From NCBI GenBank assembly GCA_937916515.1, contig CALFSX010000153.1, positions 1-64,000 on the forward strand: a stretch of 64,000 bases of DNA, in the 5' to 3' direction. The DNA is from an uncultured Planctomycetaceae bacterium. Lineage in GTDB: Bacteria; Planctomycetota; Planctomycetia; Planctomycetales; Planctomycetaceae. Both the position numbers and the translations under genes were made by a program. This document shows positions 25,904-34,538 of the stretch, one piece after another. Every line of letters begins with the position of its first letter. The first letter of the stretch is position 1. Under the pieces are notes generated by a model. That model was not told the origin of the DNA, searched no databases, and saw nothing but the letters and a program-made list of their open reading frames with translations.

Positions 25904-27133
25904 CTATTCGAGCGAATGCACCAGCAGGCCGCTTCTTAGCTTAGGTTCAAACCAGGTGCTTTTAGGTGGCATAATCTGGCCAGCATCCGAAACGGCCATG
26001 AGCTGATCGATGGATGTCGGATACATGGAAATCGCACAAGCGCACTCGCCGCTTTTGACTCGCTTTTCAAGTTCTGCGGTACCTCGAATGCCACCCACGA
26101 AGTCGATTCGAGAATCGGTTCGAACGTCGCCAATACCAAAGATCGGCCCCAGAACGCGAGATTCAACAATAGCCACGTCCAGCGATTCAATCGCATCGCT
26201 GTGATCAATTGACGCTGGCGGAATCGTGACCGTGTACCACGAATTTTCCAGATAGACGCAAAACATGCCTGCCGATGTGGGCACCGGATTGTTGGTCGGC
26301 TCAACAACGCCTACTTCTGTAAGTCGCTTCAAAACGTCGTCGGCAGACTGATTGTTCAGATCTTTGACCAGGCGATTATAGGCCAGAATGTTCAGCTGCT
26401 GTGCCGGAAACAGAACCGTCAAAAACCAGTTGTATTCTTCATCGCCGGTGTGTCCTGGATTCGCCTTGCGACGCTCTGCGCCAGCTCGCCATGCACTGGC
26501 GGAACGGTGATGTCCATCAGCAACATAGAAAAACGGAACCTCAGTCAAATTCGCAACACAGGCAGCCGCGTCTTCAATTTTCCAGACTGTATGCTGAACT
26601 CCATCGGGAGCCGTGAAGTCGTACAGGGGAGCAGTTTCAGTGGCCTTGGCGACCGCGGCATCCACAGCCGCAACGTCTCGATAGGTCAGAAAAACGGGCC
26701 CGGAATGAACGTTCAACGTCAGCACGTGACGAGTACGATCGTCCTCTTTGTCTTTGCGAGTCTTTTCGTGTTTTAGAATCAGGTTATTTTCATAGTCGTC
26801 AACGTGGCAACAACACACGATTCCGGTTTGAGCAACGCCGTTCATAATCTGGCGATAGGCGAACAAAGACTCAGCGTCATCCTGAATCAGATGGCCGTCT
26901 GCCAGCAGTCGCTCAAGATTCTTTCGACCGGTTTCGTAAACTTCGTCCGCGTAGGCACTGGTTTCTGCTGGCAGATCAATCTCCGGGCGAACGACATGCA
27001 GAAAGCTAAGTGGATTGCCGTCTGCCAGAGCGGTTGCTTCCGGGCGATTAACAACGTCGTAGGGAACCGATGCGACCTTGTCGGCGGCATCCTTAGCAGG
27101 GCGAATAGCTTTGAACGGTTTAATTCGTGGCAT
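25904..27133 (-). CDS. DUF1015 family protein
   Basis: A 409-residue cytosolic protein of the DUF1015 family, often encoded near serine-biosynthesis genes and of uncertain function. Family landmarks are MPRIKPFKAIRPAKDAADKV at the start, VASVPYDVVNRPEA, LKHEKTRKDKEDDRTRH, the signature FFYVADGHHRSASAWR, and a C-terminal PPKSTWFEPKLRSGLL. I chose ATG 27133; a longer start adds 71 residues read through a family D repeat. No serA/serC gene lies nearby. The biochemical role is not established, so I give only the family. Confidence 0.9.
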   Translation of the reverse strand: MPRIKPFKAIRPAKDAADKVASVPYDVVNRPEATALADGNPLSFLHVVRPEIDLPAETSAYADEVYETGRKNLERLLADGHLIQDDAESLFAYRQIMNGVAQTGIVCCCHVDDYENNLILKHEKTRKDKEDDRTRHVLTLNVHSGPVFLTYRDVAAVDAAVAKATETAPLYDFTAPDGVQHTVWKIEDAAACVANLTEVPFFYVADGHHRSASAWRAGAERRKANPGHTGDEEYNWFLTVLFPAQQLNILAYNRLVKDLNNQSADDVLKRLTEVGVVEPTNNPVPTSAGMFCVYLENSWYTVTIPPASIDHSDAIESLDVAIVESRVLGPIFGIGDVRTDSRIDFVGGIRGTAELEKRVKSGECACAISMYPTSIDQLMAVSDAGQIMPPKSTWFEPKLRSGLLVHSLE

Positions 27134-27161
27134 GACAGTGTCAGTCTTTGGAGCACTTAAG

Positions 27162-27252
27162 CTTTTGTTGCGGGCCGTCCTGGCTCGTAGGAACCGGCCC
27201 ACATAATAGAAATTCCGCTCTCCGCGGCCACAAGCCAACGTGAAATGCAGCA
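27162..27252 (+). repeat. Family D intergenic repeat
   Basis: CTTTTGTTGCGGGCCG, TGGCTCGTAGGAACCGGCCC and TCTCCGCGGCCACAAGCCAA repeat the pattern seen at 20616-20706. It lies just upstream of the DUF1015 gene. Confidence 0.65.
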
Positions 27253-27452
27253 AGTGATCGATCGAACGTTTCGGGCAATCGGATTGAAACGACTGTCGAT
27301 GATTACTCCAAGACAAACGCGGAGCAACCTTTCGGAATTCAGTCAATTTCCAGAGTATGAGAGTCCAAATCAGCTAAAAGCAGCGGGAAAGCAGGCCAAA
27401 AATTAACTCACCGGTTCCGGCAGATCTGCAGTCACCAGTCGGGAATGCACGC

Positions 27453-27572
27453 TAACCGATTAGACTTCTTAAAGCAGCGAACTTGTTCATATTGAGTCAG
27501 GTTTTCTGAGCGACGTAGTCGCGTTTCCGAGCGATAGCTCGAATGGTCTGAGGCACAGCCTCGTTGGAATCC
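27453..27572 (+). repeat. Family B intergenic repeat
   Basis: AACCGATTAGACTTCTTAAAG, GCGAACTTGTTCA, TTTTCTGAGCGACGTAGTCG and GGTCTGAGGCACAGCCTCGT match the copy at 20391 in order and spacing. Confidence 0.75.
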
Positions 27573-27658
27573 TTCGGTCTTCCGAGAATTGCGGGCAATG
27601 CAAAAACTGCGGCCAGCATTCAGTGGAACCAGGTCGGTACCGTCCGTAGACTTCCGCG

Positions 27659-27889
27659 ATGGAAACAGAACGAAACCTTGGCATACAACCCATTGCCGAA
27701 TTACTGGCTCAGCTGCACCTGACGCCGCACAAGCTTGTTGAATGTTCAACAGAACAGTTGACTCACAAGCTGGTGTCGCGAGCGATCAAGGGACGCCGCT
27801 TGACCAAAAACTCAAAAGCAAAAGTCATCAGAGCGATGCAGGTCGCGACTGGCGAAAGCTACACGTCAGAGCAATTGTTCAACTATTGA
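27659..27889 (+). CDS. Small helical protein of unknown function
   Basis: A 76-residue protein with predicted helices separated by turns (PIAELLAQLHLTPHKLVE, TEQLTHKLVSRAIKGRRL, NSKAKVIRAMQVATGESYT). This looks like a small helix-turn-helix or DNA-binding fold, with several Lys/Arg in the middle. I recognise no named family. It is followed by a strong intrinsic terminator, which supports real transcription. The upstream side is a family B repeat, and no good ribosome site is visible before the ATG. A small regulator is possible but not shown. Confidence 0.65.
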   Translation: METERNLGIQPIAELLAQLHLTPHKLVECSTEQLTHKLVSRAIKGRRLTKNSKAKVIRAMQVATGESYTSEQLFNY

Positions 27890-27958
27890 TCGTTGTTGGC
27901 TGGCGGATGAATTCCTCTGCCAAGCCCAAATAGCGTTGCTGCCAGCAGACCCAATAAG

Positions 27959-28004
27959 AAAACGGACACCACGTTTAAAGCATGGTGTCCGTTTTAATTT
28001 TTTT
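27959..28004 (+). terminator. Strong intrinsic terminator
   Basis: Stem AAAACGGACACCA with TGGTGTCCGTTTT, followed by AA and eight T. It ends the small helical-protein gene and may also serve the convergent gene at 28064. Confidence 0.92.
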
Positions 28005-28063
28005 TGCAGTGGGCGTCGACTGATCTGGATCGCTAAGACTAAAGCGGCGATCGCTGGCCGATC

Positions 28064-29002
28064 TTAATGCAGTGTGAACACAGCTGGATCGTCGATGATA
28101 AACGGGGTTGACCAGGTCTGACCGTCGTTTTGGTTGACGTTGTTGAAGAACTGAGTCGCAAACACTTCAGCGGAATAGCTGTAAGGATAGCTGGAATAAA
28201 GATGATCTGATGCACGCAGGTCTTCGACGCCTTGCCGAGCATAATAGTGCACTCGTCCGTCAGGTGTGACAGACATGCCAAACGTCCACCAGCCTGGAGT
28301 CAGCTTGATGCTCTTCACTTCATGACCTGTGTTGTTGCCTCGAATCAGCAGCACAGCTTCGTCTTCTTCGTAGCGAGGATCTGTTTCGCTGTGGAATTCA
28401 AAGAAGAACCCAGGCCAGTAAGATTCTTCTTCTCGAACAGTGCGAGAAAACAGAAAGCCCTTCTTCTTCTCCGACGTCGTTGTTTTGCAGTCGATGCGGT
28501 AACCAAAGTGAGAACCAGAACGGTTCTCCCAGTTCTGAAATGGTGGCAACCAAATTCGGCAGGTGCAGCTTGGGCTACGAGCAGCTGATGTTTGTCCGAT
28601 GCGCGAAGAGCAGGCCATCACAAAGTCATCCTGTTCCATCTGCCGGCTTGGCCGATGTGGAATTCCGGAATTCAATGTCTGCAGCTTCAATGCAAAATTG
28701 CTGCCCGGCAGGCCACCTGCTGGAGCTGGCACGCGTTCAATGACGTCTGGCTGGCCGCGTTTGGGGCTTTCAAACCAGCGACCGTTGCTGGAACCACCAA
28801 GCGGACGACGTTCCAATTCGTCCTGTTCACGGCTGGCCTTTTCACCGTTTGGGTGCCATTTCCAATTAGGATCTTCAAAGTCATCGCCAACATTGCTTTG
28901 GCGAATTCCGGTGCCCGGAACGACCTGACCATCAGCACTGGCAAAAAACACAGGAATGGCAATAACAAAGCAAGTTACGCGGAGCAACTGAGGCGACTTC
29001 AT
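28064..29002 (-). CDS. Secreted protein of unknown function
   Basis: A 312-residue exported protein. The signal peptide is MKSPQLLRVTCFVIAIPVFF with likely cleavage after ASADG. The mature part has DDFEDPNWKWHPNGEKASRE early, a cysteine pair in SPSCTCRIWLPPFQNWENR, and a strand-rich second half (WPGFFFEFHSETDPRYEED, then GWWTFGMSVTPDGRVHYYAR). The FEDPNW start and the layout suggest a jelly-roll (lectin/glucanase-like) fold, as in many planctomycete surface proteins. I know no function. The gene is alone on the minus strand and convergent with the small helical-protein gene. Confidence 0.78.
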   Translation of the reverse strand: MKSPQLLRVTCFVIAIPVFFASADGQVVPGTGIRQSNVGDDFEDPNWKWHPNGEKASREQDELERRPLGGSSNGRWFESPKRGQPDVIERVPAPAGGLPGSNFALKLQTLNSGIPHRPSRQMEQDDFVMACSSRIGQTSAARSPSCTCRIWLPPFQNWENRSGSHFGYRIDCKTTTSEKKKGFLFSRTVREEESYWPGFFFEFHSETDPRYEEDEAVLLIRGNNTGHEVKSIKLTPGWWTFGMSVTPDGRVHYYARQGVEDLRASDHLYSSYPYSYSAEVFATQFFNNVNQNDGQTWSTPFIIDDPAVFTLH

Positions 29003-29560
29003 GTCGCGGTCCCCTTCTCTGGCAGGAATCCGTTATCGGAGGAATTTCTTGAAGAGCTCTCAGGCAGCCCTTCTCGCATCCATGCGATCAGGGCAATTTG
29101 CTTGAGTGTGTGAACCGGTTGACTGACTGCAACTGGCCGTACCTTCAGCATCATGCGGAAAGTGGCGGCAAATCAACAATCAAAGCCCACAGCCGGAGAT
29201 ATCGGCAATCCCGACACAGGCATCACAGCCAAATCCACCGCATCAGCCATGCTCAGCCGTTCTGACGTGGCTTAACCGTTGCCGTTTACCACCCTTGTTT
29301 AATCGTTAATGTCAGCGAAGTAGCCGTTCTGGTTTTTCGGCAAAAGCTGCCGGTGTTATCCTTGGTCGCAGTCGATCGGAAGTCTGCCTGACAAAAAAAT
29401 GCGAAGGGCTGTCGGGCACCCGGCGAAAACAAGCTCAACAGAACAAGGCAAAGCAGCGGCCCGCGAATCACGCAACCGCCCAAAGGACGCTCGAAACCGA
29501 ACTAAATTGAACGCAGGACGCACCCAAACCTGCGACGTTAGAACTCAGAAATGTTGACCT
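29003..29560. other. Divergent spacer between the secreted protein gene and holA
   Basis: About 560 bases with no supported gene. Frames on both strands are short and without recognisable sequence. It should contain the promoters for both outward-reading genes. Confidence 0.4.
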
Positions 29561-30556
29561 ATGCACGCGACCGAATTTCTAGCAAAGAACAGTACACTGC
29601 CTGAAGTGCCCGTGCTGGTTCTTTATGGAACGGAACGTTTTCTGAAGATGGAAATTCTGAGCCTGATTCCAGGTGCCGCCGAAGACGACGACTCAGCAGA
29701 AGTCACTCGAGTTAACGGGAAAGATGCGGAACTGAGAACAGTGTGCGACGAATTGCTGACGGTGTCGATGTTCGGCGATCAGCGAATTGTGATGATTGAC
29801 GAAGCCGATGAATTTGTGACCAAAAACCGCCCCGGTCTGGAAAAGTACGTCGAAAAGCCAGCCCGAACATCACTGTTGATTCTGGATGTGAAAAGCTGGC
29901 CGAAAAACACAAAGCTGGCAAAAGCGACGGCCAAAGTCGGCTTAAACATCGAATGTGGCGAACTTAAGGGCGCAGCTTTGGCGCAGTGGCTCATTCGCAC
30001 CGCAAAAGAAGAACACCAAAAGAAACTGGATCACACAACCGCCCAACTGATTGTGCAGCTTGCTGGCGACAGCCTGGGCTTGCTCCAACAGGAACTCAAC
30101 AAGCTTGTTTCCCTGGTGGGCGACGTCGAAACGATCACTCAGGAAGACGTAACCCGAGTCGTCGGCGGTTGGCGTTTGGAAACCACATGGACCATGCTGG
30201 ACGCCATTCGGGACGGGCAGGTCGGAATGGCGTTGGAATGCCTGGACAAGCTGATTCTGGCGGGTGACGCTCCGCAGAAAGTGCTGGGCGGCCTTACGTT
30301 TACGTTTCGAAAATTCGCTGAAGCCACTGAATACGCTCGCCAAACTCGCGACCTGACGGGAGCTCTAAAATCAGCGGGAGTTTTCCCAAACGCCGTTGGA
30401 GCTGCGGAAGGCTATCTGAAACGAATCGGCTTTGAAAAAGCCAGTCGCATTTTCCAGATGCTGGTGGAAGCAGACGCCAACATGAAAGGCGGCAGTAGGG
30501 TTGATCCGAAATTGCAGCTGGAAGCGCTGTTTGTGCAGCTTGCAACTAAGGCCTGA
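29561..30556 (+). CDS. holA: DNA polymerase III delta subunit
   Basis: Clamp-loader subunit that opens the beta sliding clamp. The 331-residue protein shows the family plan: an N-terminal domain with VLVLYGTERFLKMEILSLI, a second domain with SMFGDQRIVMIDEADEFV, the segment NIECGELKGAALAQWLIR, LQQELNKLVSLVG near 190, and a collar domain ending in KGGSRVDPKLQLEALFVQLA. Length and motif order match HolA. It is convergent with the CPBP protease gene, with only 35 bp between them. No unusual features. Confidence 0.92.
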   Translation: MHATEFLAKNSTLPEVPVLVLYGTERFLKMEILSLIPGAAEDDDSAEVTRVNGKDAELRTVCDELLTVSMFGDQRIVMIDEADEFVTKNRPGLEKYVEKPARTSLLILDVKSWPKNTKLAKATAKVGLNIECGELKGAALAQWLIRTAKEEHQKKLDHTTAQLIVQLAGDSLGLLQQELNKLVSLVGDVETITQEDVTRVVGGWRLETTWTMLDAIRDGQVGMALECLDKLILAGDAPQKVLGGLTFTFRKFAEATEYARQTRDLTGALKSAGVFPNAVGAAEGYLKRIGFEKASRIFQMLVEADANMKGGSRVDPKLQLEALFVQLATKA

Positions 30557-30591
30557 AGCCCACACGGCACTCACGTTCTAAAAACCAAAAA

Positions 30592-31197
30592 CTATGCCTT
30601 ACGATGGCGGCGATAGTCCCAAAGCACAACCAGAAATGCGACAAGGTCGTAAACGGAATGTGCCGTAATCGGTATCAGCAGATTGGGCGTTGATTCCAGG
30701 CTCATCAACGCTGTCAGGTACAGCCCGGTAAGTCCGGCAAGCCACGCGTATAGTGGTGTAATTGCGTGAGCCAGACCGAACAGGATGTTCACAAACATGA
30801 TCGCAAATGTGGGGTTAATCGATCTGGCCCACTGAAACAGGAAGCCTCGAAACAGCACTTCTTCGCAAATCCCCGCCATCAAGGACAGGAACACAATGTC
30901 GATCAAACGACACTGATCCAGCATAGGGCCAATTAAGTCACGCAGGAACACGCGTATTTGATTAAGTCCGTTGCTTCTGGACAAAAACGAAGCCACCAGA
31001 ATCAGCAACATCGGCCCAGTTGCCAACACGCCCGTCCCAAATGACTTCCACGACCAGTGCAATTCAGCCGTGGGATGAACGTCCATCAAGAACCCAAGAG
31101 CGAATGCCACCAACAGCATGCCGCCTTCAAACAGCCCCGCTCCCGTTAAGAACTGAGACAGAGTTAGCGGCTCTGATGGTTGTGAGTTGTCTGGCAT
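30592..31197 (-). CDS. CPBP-family intramembrane metalloprotease
   Basis: A 201-residue membrane protein of the CAAX-protease/bacteriocin-processing (CPBP, ABI) family. The diagnostic motifs are present: motif 1 ICEEVLFRGFLFQWAR with the catalytic EE and R, motif 2 in FGLAHAITPLYAW, and the final PITAHSVYDLVAF. Several hydrophobic helices surround them. Functions in the family range from prenyl-protein processing to bacteriocin self-immunity, and none can be assigned here. I chose ATG 31197, which starts MPDNSQPSEPLTLSQF; a start 69 bases upstream adds an unlike segment. Upstream on the same strand is the candidate small RNA. Confidence 0.88.
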   Translation of the reverse strand: MPDNSQPSEPLTLSQFLTGAGLFEGGMLLVAFALGFLMDVHPTAELHWSWKSFGTGVLATGPMLLILVASFLSRSNGLNQIRVFLRDLIGPMLDQCRLIDIVFLSLMAGICEEVLFRGFLFQWARSINPTFAIMFVNILFGLAHAITPLYAWLAGLTGLYLTALMSLESTPNLLIPITAHSVYDLVAFLVVLWDYRRHRKA

Positions 31198-31447
31198 TTT
31201 AAGGTTGTCTTTGAGTTTACAAGAAACGCGACACCTGCTGAATGTGCCAGCAAAATGCAACAACACGCGACTCTGGCTTTACGGCATTGACGAATCGCCG
31301 CACCCCAAACGCTTGGCACGATAATACCGGACTGCGCATGAGATCGGTCTTCGCAAACATCAACCGTCGACAGAAACGGACAAGTACCTGTAGCGACCGG
31401 CGTTGCCTGAACCGTAGCGAGTCGCCAGAAGTGCGAAAAGGCAAAAG

Positions 31448-31490
31448 AAAAAAGGCCGATCGGAATCCAAAGAATCCGTCGGCCTTTTTC
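31448..31490 (-). terminator. Intrinsic terminator closing the candidate small RNA
   Basis: On the minus strand GAAAAAGGCCGA and TCGGCCTTTTTTC form an A/T-flanked stem with an inner CGGA/TCCG helix and a run of six T. It is nearly symmetric and could act in both directions. Confidence 0.88.
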
Positions 31491-31665
31491 AGTAGTGGAA
31501 GTATTCAGGTTTCTCAGGCCTTCAACTTCGACACGCTCTCAATTTCTGTAGTTCGTTTCTCAGGCGAACCACAATCTCTCTCTATTTGCTGCACATTTGG
31601 CAGCGACTGCTTTCTCAGGGCAGTCAGGGTTCGGGATCTCACTCCGAACCAGTCTCTCTCTGAGA
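31449..31665 (-). ncRNA. Candidate small RNA with repeated CCTGAGAAA loops
   Basis: Reading the minus strand, a -35 TTGTAA (31695-31700) and -10 TATTAT (31670-31675) precede a roughly 210-nt stretch with no coding frame that ends in a strong terminator. Inside are four hairpins. One (31605-31625) has stem GACTGC/GCAGTC and loop CCTGAGAAA. Another (31547-31573) has a 9-bp stem TGTGGTTCG/CGAACTACA and the same 9-nt loop. A third (31628-31650) has stem GGTTCGG/CCGAACC and loop AGTGAGATC, and a fourth (31588-31604) has stem GCTGC/GCAGC. CCTGAGAAA occurs a third time at 31510-31518. The linkers are GAGAGAGA-rich. The 5' end can read TTTCTCAG, the exact complement of the loop CTGAGAAA. I match it to no known RNA family. 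The -35/-10 spacing of 19 is slightly long. Confidence 0.62.
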
Positions 31666-31669
31666 AAAG

Positions 31670-31700
31670 ATAATAAGCAATCACGATGCCAAACTTACAA
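31670..31700 (-). promoter_or_regulatory. Candidate promoter of the small RNA
   Basis: On the minus strand TTGTAA and TATTAT are separated by 19 nt, a few bases before the first hairpin of the candidate RNA. The rest of the spacer up to tadA (31701-31959) shows no other gene. Confidence 0.45.
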
Positions 31701-31959
31701 CGCTGCCTGGCAAAAACAGGCCAACAGCACGTCATCGACCAACGTAAAACATTATCACAAAACCACTTACAACAAGTTCACAATTCCGTCACTGGTCCCA
31801 GGACTCATCATCACGGCGACCAGGTCAGGTCGAATTTGCAATTTGTACAACTGATTTAGATTGCAGTTCTTACAAATCTTGGCGTTTTGTGCATTGGAAT
31901 TGTCGACCTTTCAAAAGTAGCTTGTCGCCCTCACGCGGCTTAAAGCTATTGGAACATTC

Positions 31960-32451
31960 ATGTCAGACATCACCCCCGCCAACGTATTGCATCCTCACGA
32001 CATCTGGATGAAGCGTGCGCTGGACCAGGCGGTCGCTGCGTATGATCAGGGTGAAGTTCCTGTGGGAGCTGTCATCGTTCACAACGGTCGGATTATTGCG
32101 GAAGCCTGCAATCAGCGAGAAACGTTGAATGACCCAACAGCTCACGCAGAAATGATTGCCATCACTCAAGCGGCCCAGTCTCTGCAATCATGGCGGCTGA
32201 TTGACTGCACTCTGTATGTCACTTTAGAACCATGTCCGATGTGCGCTGGAGCGATTGTGCAATCTCGTATTCCGTTTGTGGTTTACGGCACAGCAGACCC
32301 CAAAGGCGGAGCGTGCGACACGCTGTTTAACATCACGTCTGACATTCGACTGAATCATCAGGCGGCTGTATTGGGTGGCGTGATGATGGAAGATTGCAAG
32401 GCTTTGCTTCAGCAGTTTTTTCGTGAACAACGAGCACTCGGTAAGAAGTAA
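31960..32451 (+). CDS. tadA: tRNA-specific adenosine deaminase
   Basis: Converts adenosine 34 of tRNA-Arg(ACG) to inosine, allowing wobble decoding. The 163-residue protein has the deaminase zinc site: H-A-E in [14 protein letters not shown] and P-C-x2-C in [13 protein letters not shown]. The characteristic early segment [20 protein letters not shown] and the late [16 protein letters not shown] are also present. Length is normal. A guanine or cytosine deaminase is less likely given the PKGGA segment. It is transcribed alone, with a long upstream spacer. Confidence 0.95.
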   Translation: MSDITPANVLHPHDIWMKRALDQAVAAYDQGEVPVGAVIVHNGRIIAEACNQRETLNDPTAHAEMIAITQAAQSLQSWRLIDCTLYVTLEPCPMCAGAIVQSRIPFVVYGTADPKGGACDTLFNITSDIRLNHQAAVLGGVMMEDCKALLQQFFREQRALGKK

Positions 32452-32907
32452 ATGCGGACAACAAACTTGAGGGAATTCCTTCAATTCGTCCGGTGCAAAT
32501 AAGTTCTGAAAACGCGTTCGCGCAGATTCTGCTGCTTCGTGATCGACGTCACACGACTTACGTCGATTCGTTCGTGTTCGACAAAAAAGAATGTGACTCA
32601 GAACTTTAAACGGTATTGACCCATTTTCGGGCTTGGGTTAAATCTCTTCCCGGCGTCACATCCGACACGGCAGTTTCAGCCAGTCAGCGACGTTACCTGT
32701 CACGTTTAGTCACTTCAACACATTCGTGTTTTACTGCGGGCTTGCTCAAAGCTCGCTCCACTCCAATTCACCCCACCATTCGCAATTCAGCGGTGCGTTC
32801 AAGGACGAACCATCGACGAGCTGCGTCTTCTCAACTCTTCTGTCTTGCGAATTTCACGAACCCGCAATTCGTCGCGATGCGGAAAGTTCCTCTCAGGGAA
32901 GAAACTT
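32452..32907. other. Spacer before the YTV-like protein gene
   Basis: About 450 bases with no supported gene. A plus-strand frame from 32616 ends inside the next gene in another frame and has no recognisable sequence. The stretch near 32880-32905 (CGGAAAGTTCC, then CAGGGAAGAAAC) supplies the ribosome site for 32908. Confidence 0.4.
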
Positions 32908-34158
32908 ATGTTCTACCGAAAATTGTTTCTGACTGCTGCAATTTCAGCAGTGCTTACAAATCAATCCGCTGCGAACGCTCAGCTCTTCAACCGGGGCTGC
33001 AACTCCTGTTCGGCCGCGTCCGCACCAGTGATGCAGGCTGCCAGTTGCACGCCGATTCAGCCGGTGCAGACATCGTGCTATCAGACGGTACCCGTTACGA
33101 CGTACCAGCGAGAACAGCAAAAAGTTCGAGTTCCCTACTATCAAACAGCCATGGAAACTCAAACCGTAACTGTGATGGAACCCGTCACTCGACAGGTCTC
33201 ACGTGAAATCCCAACTGTCAGCTACAAGACGGTTGTTGAAAACCGAGTCGTTAACCGCGACATGGGACGCTGGCAAACAAACTACACTCCTGTCGCCAAG
33301 TGCGATCCATGTCAGGTTGATCCTCGACCAGGCATGATTGGCTGGCTAAACCGTACGGGCTATTCATTCCGATCAGCATTCGTGCCGAACTATCGCACAT
33401 CTCGACAATACGTGCCCAACATGGTCACCTGCAATGTGCCAACCACTCGGCAAGTCGCCGTTCATGGTACTCAAAAAGTTGTTGAGAACATTACCGAAAT
33501 GGTACCTCGCCAAAAGACGGTTCAGGTTGAAGTCAGCAAGCTGGCCTGGCGTGAAGAAACACAAACAGTCATGAAGCCAACCACGGCTTACCGAACTGTT
33601 CCAATCGGCAGCTCACTGGCCTACGGCTACGGTGGCAGCAGCCAGGTAGCGTATGGCTATGGTGGCAGCTCAATGGCTTATGGTTATGGCGGCTACGGAT
33701 ATCCGGCAACGGCCTACATCGTGGACGAAAGCAACACCAGTCGATCGGCCCTGCTGCCGGAAGAAGATCCCAACTTCAAAGATACAGACACAACTCGTTC
33801 AGCACGCAACACGTTTGACAAAGATCTTCCAGACGATCCAAACGCCCGAACGTTTCAACGCACGGAGTCGGATAAACCGGGCTTCCAACGCAGCAGCTTC
33901 AACCGCACACTGCCACCAGCGGCTAATGACAGCTTGAAGCAGTCGCCAAACACTTTTAAATCGGATGAAGAATTGAGTCCGTTTCCACCAGCAACTCAGC
34001 GTGATTCCCGAGCCTACCAGAACAACTACACTCAGGCCACGCTTCGCCCGGCATCTCGTGGCTGGAAAAGTAGCAGTCGCTCAACTTCAGACAACAGCAG
34101 CACTGCATCCGACGATCGAATCGCGATCCCTGGTCTCTCAATGACTGATCGCAACTAG
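32908..34158 (+). CDS. YTV-like repetitive surface protein
   Basis: A 416-residue exported protein. The signal peptide is MFYRKLFLTAAISAVLTNQS with cleavage near ANA|QLF. The first half holds degenerate repeats of about 12-20 residues built on VPVTTYQREQQKVRVPYYQT, METQTVTVMEPVTRQVS and YKTVVENRVVNRD, the style of the YTV domain of planctomycete cell-wall proteins. There are also paired cysteines (CNSCSAAS, CDPCQVD). A Gly/Tyr-rich block (SLAYGYGGSS repeated three times) follows, then a long polar tail likely to be disordered. The cysteines and Tyr-rich repeats suit a cross-linked envelope protein. ATG 32908 follows GGGAAGAAAC. The exact role is unknown. Confidence 0.8.
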   Translation: MFYRKLFLTAAISAVLTNQSAANAQLFNRGCNSCSAASAPVMQAASCTPIQPVQTSCYQTVPVTTYQREQQKVRVPYYQTAMETQTVTVMEPVTRQVSREIPTVSYKTVVENRVVNRDMGRWQTNYTPVAKCDPCQVDPRPGMIGWLNRTGYSFRSAFVPNYRTSRQYVPNMVTCNVPTTRQVAVHGTQKVVENITEMVPRQKTVQVEVSKLAWREETQTVMKPTTAYRTVPIGSSLAYGYGGSSQVAYGYGGSSMAYGYGGYGYPATAYIVDESNTSRSALLPEEDPNFKDTDTTRSARNTFDKDLPDDPNARTFQRTESDKPGFQRSSFNRTLPPAANDSLKQSPNTFKSDEELSPFPPATQRDSRAYQNNYTQATLRPASRGWKSSSRSTSDNSSTASDDRIAIPGLSMTDRN

Positions 34159-34345
34159 TGTTTTCAACCGCGACATTTCGTAGTGGAACGAAACCAAACC
34201 AACGCAACAGAACCACTGGCTGTGAAACACCGCCAGCCGTCCCTTCCTGATTTCCACGGCTGGCATCCCTTCCCCAACTCCTTTCACATCCCTTCAATCC
34301 CCTCCCCAACTCCCTTCTCTTCGTGTTCCTGATGCGTCCCCTCGC

Positions 34346-34375
34346 GGCACCGGTATCATACCGGTGCCCTTTTTA
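34346..34375 (+). terminator. Intrinsic terminator after the YTV-like gene
   Basis: Stem GGCACCGG/CCGGTGCC with a 7-nt loop, followed by CTTTTTATT. It lies about 190 bp after the stop codon. The pyrimidine-rich stretch 34230-34320 before it holds no gene. Confidence 0.8.
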
Positions 34376-34538
34376 TTGCGCGAAATTCAAAATCGACGAT
34401 CCTGAACGATTTCCGGGGAAGCAATGTCTTCAGTTACCGCTAACAACGCAGCGTTGCCTTGACGCCAAGTACAGCCAACCTTCAAACTTCGCCACAAATA
34501 CCTCAACGTGAACTATCGCGCCGGGACATTTATGAATC

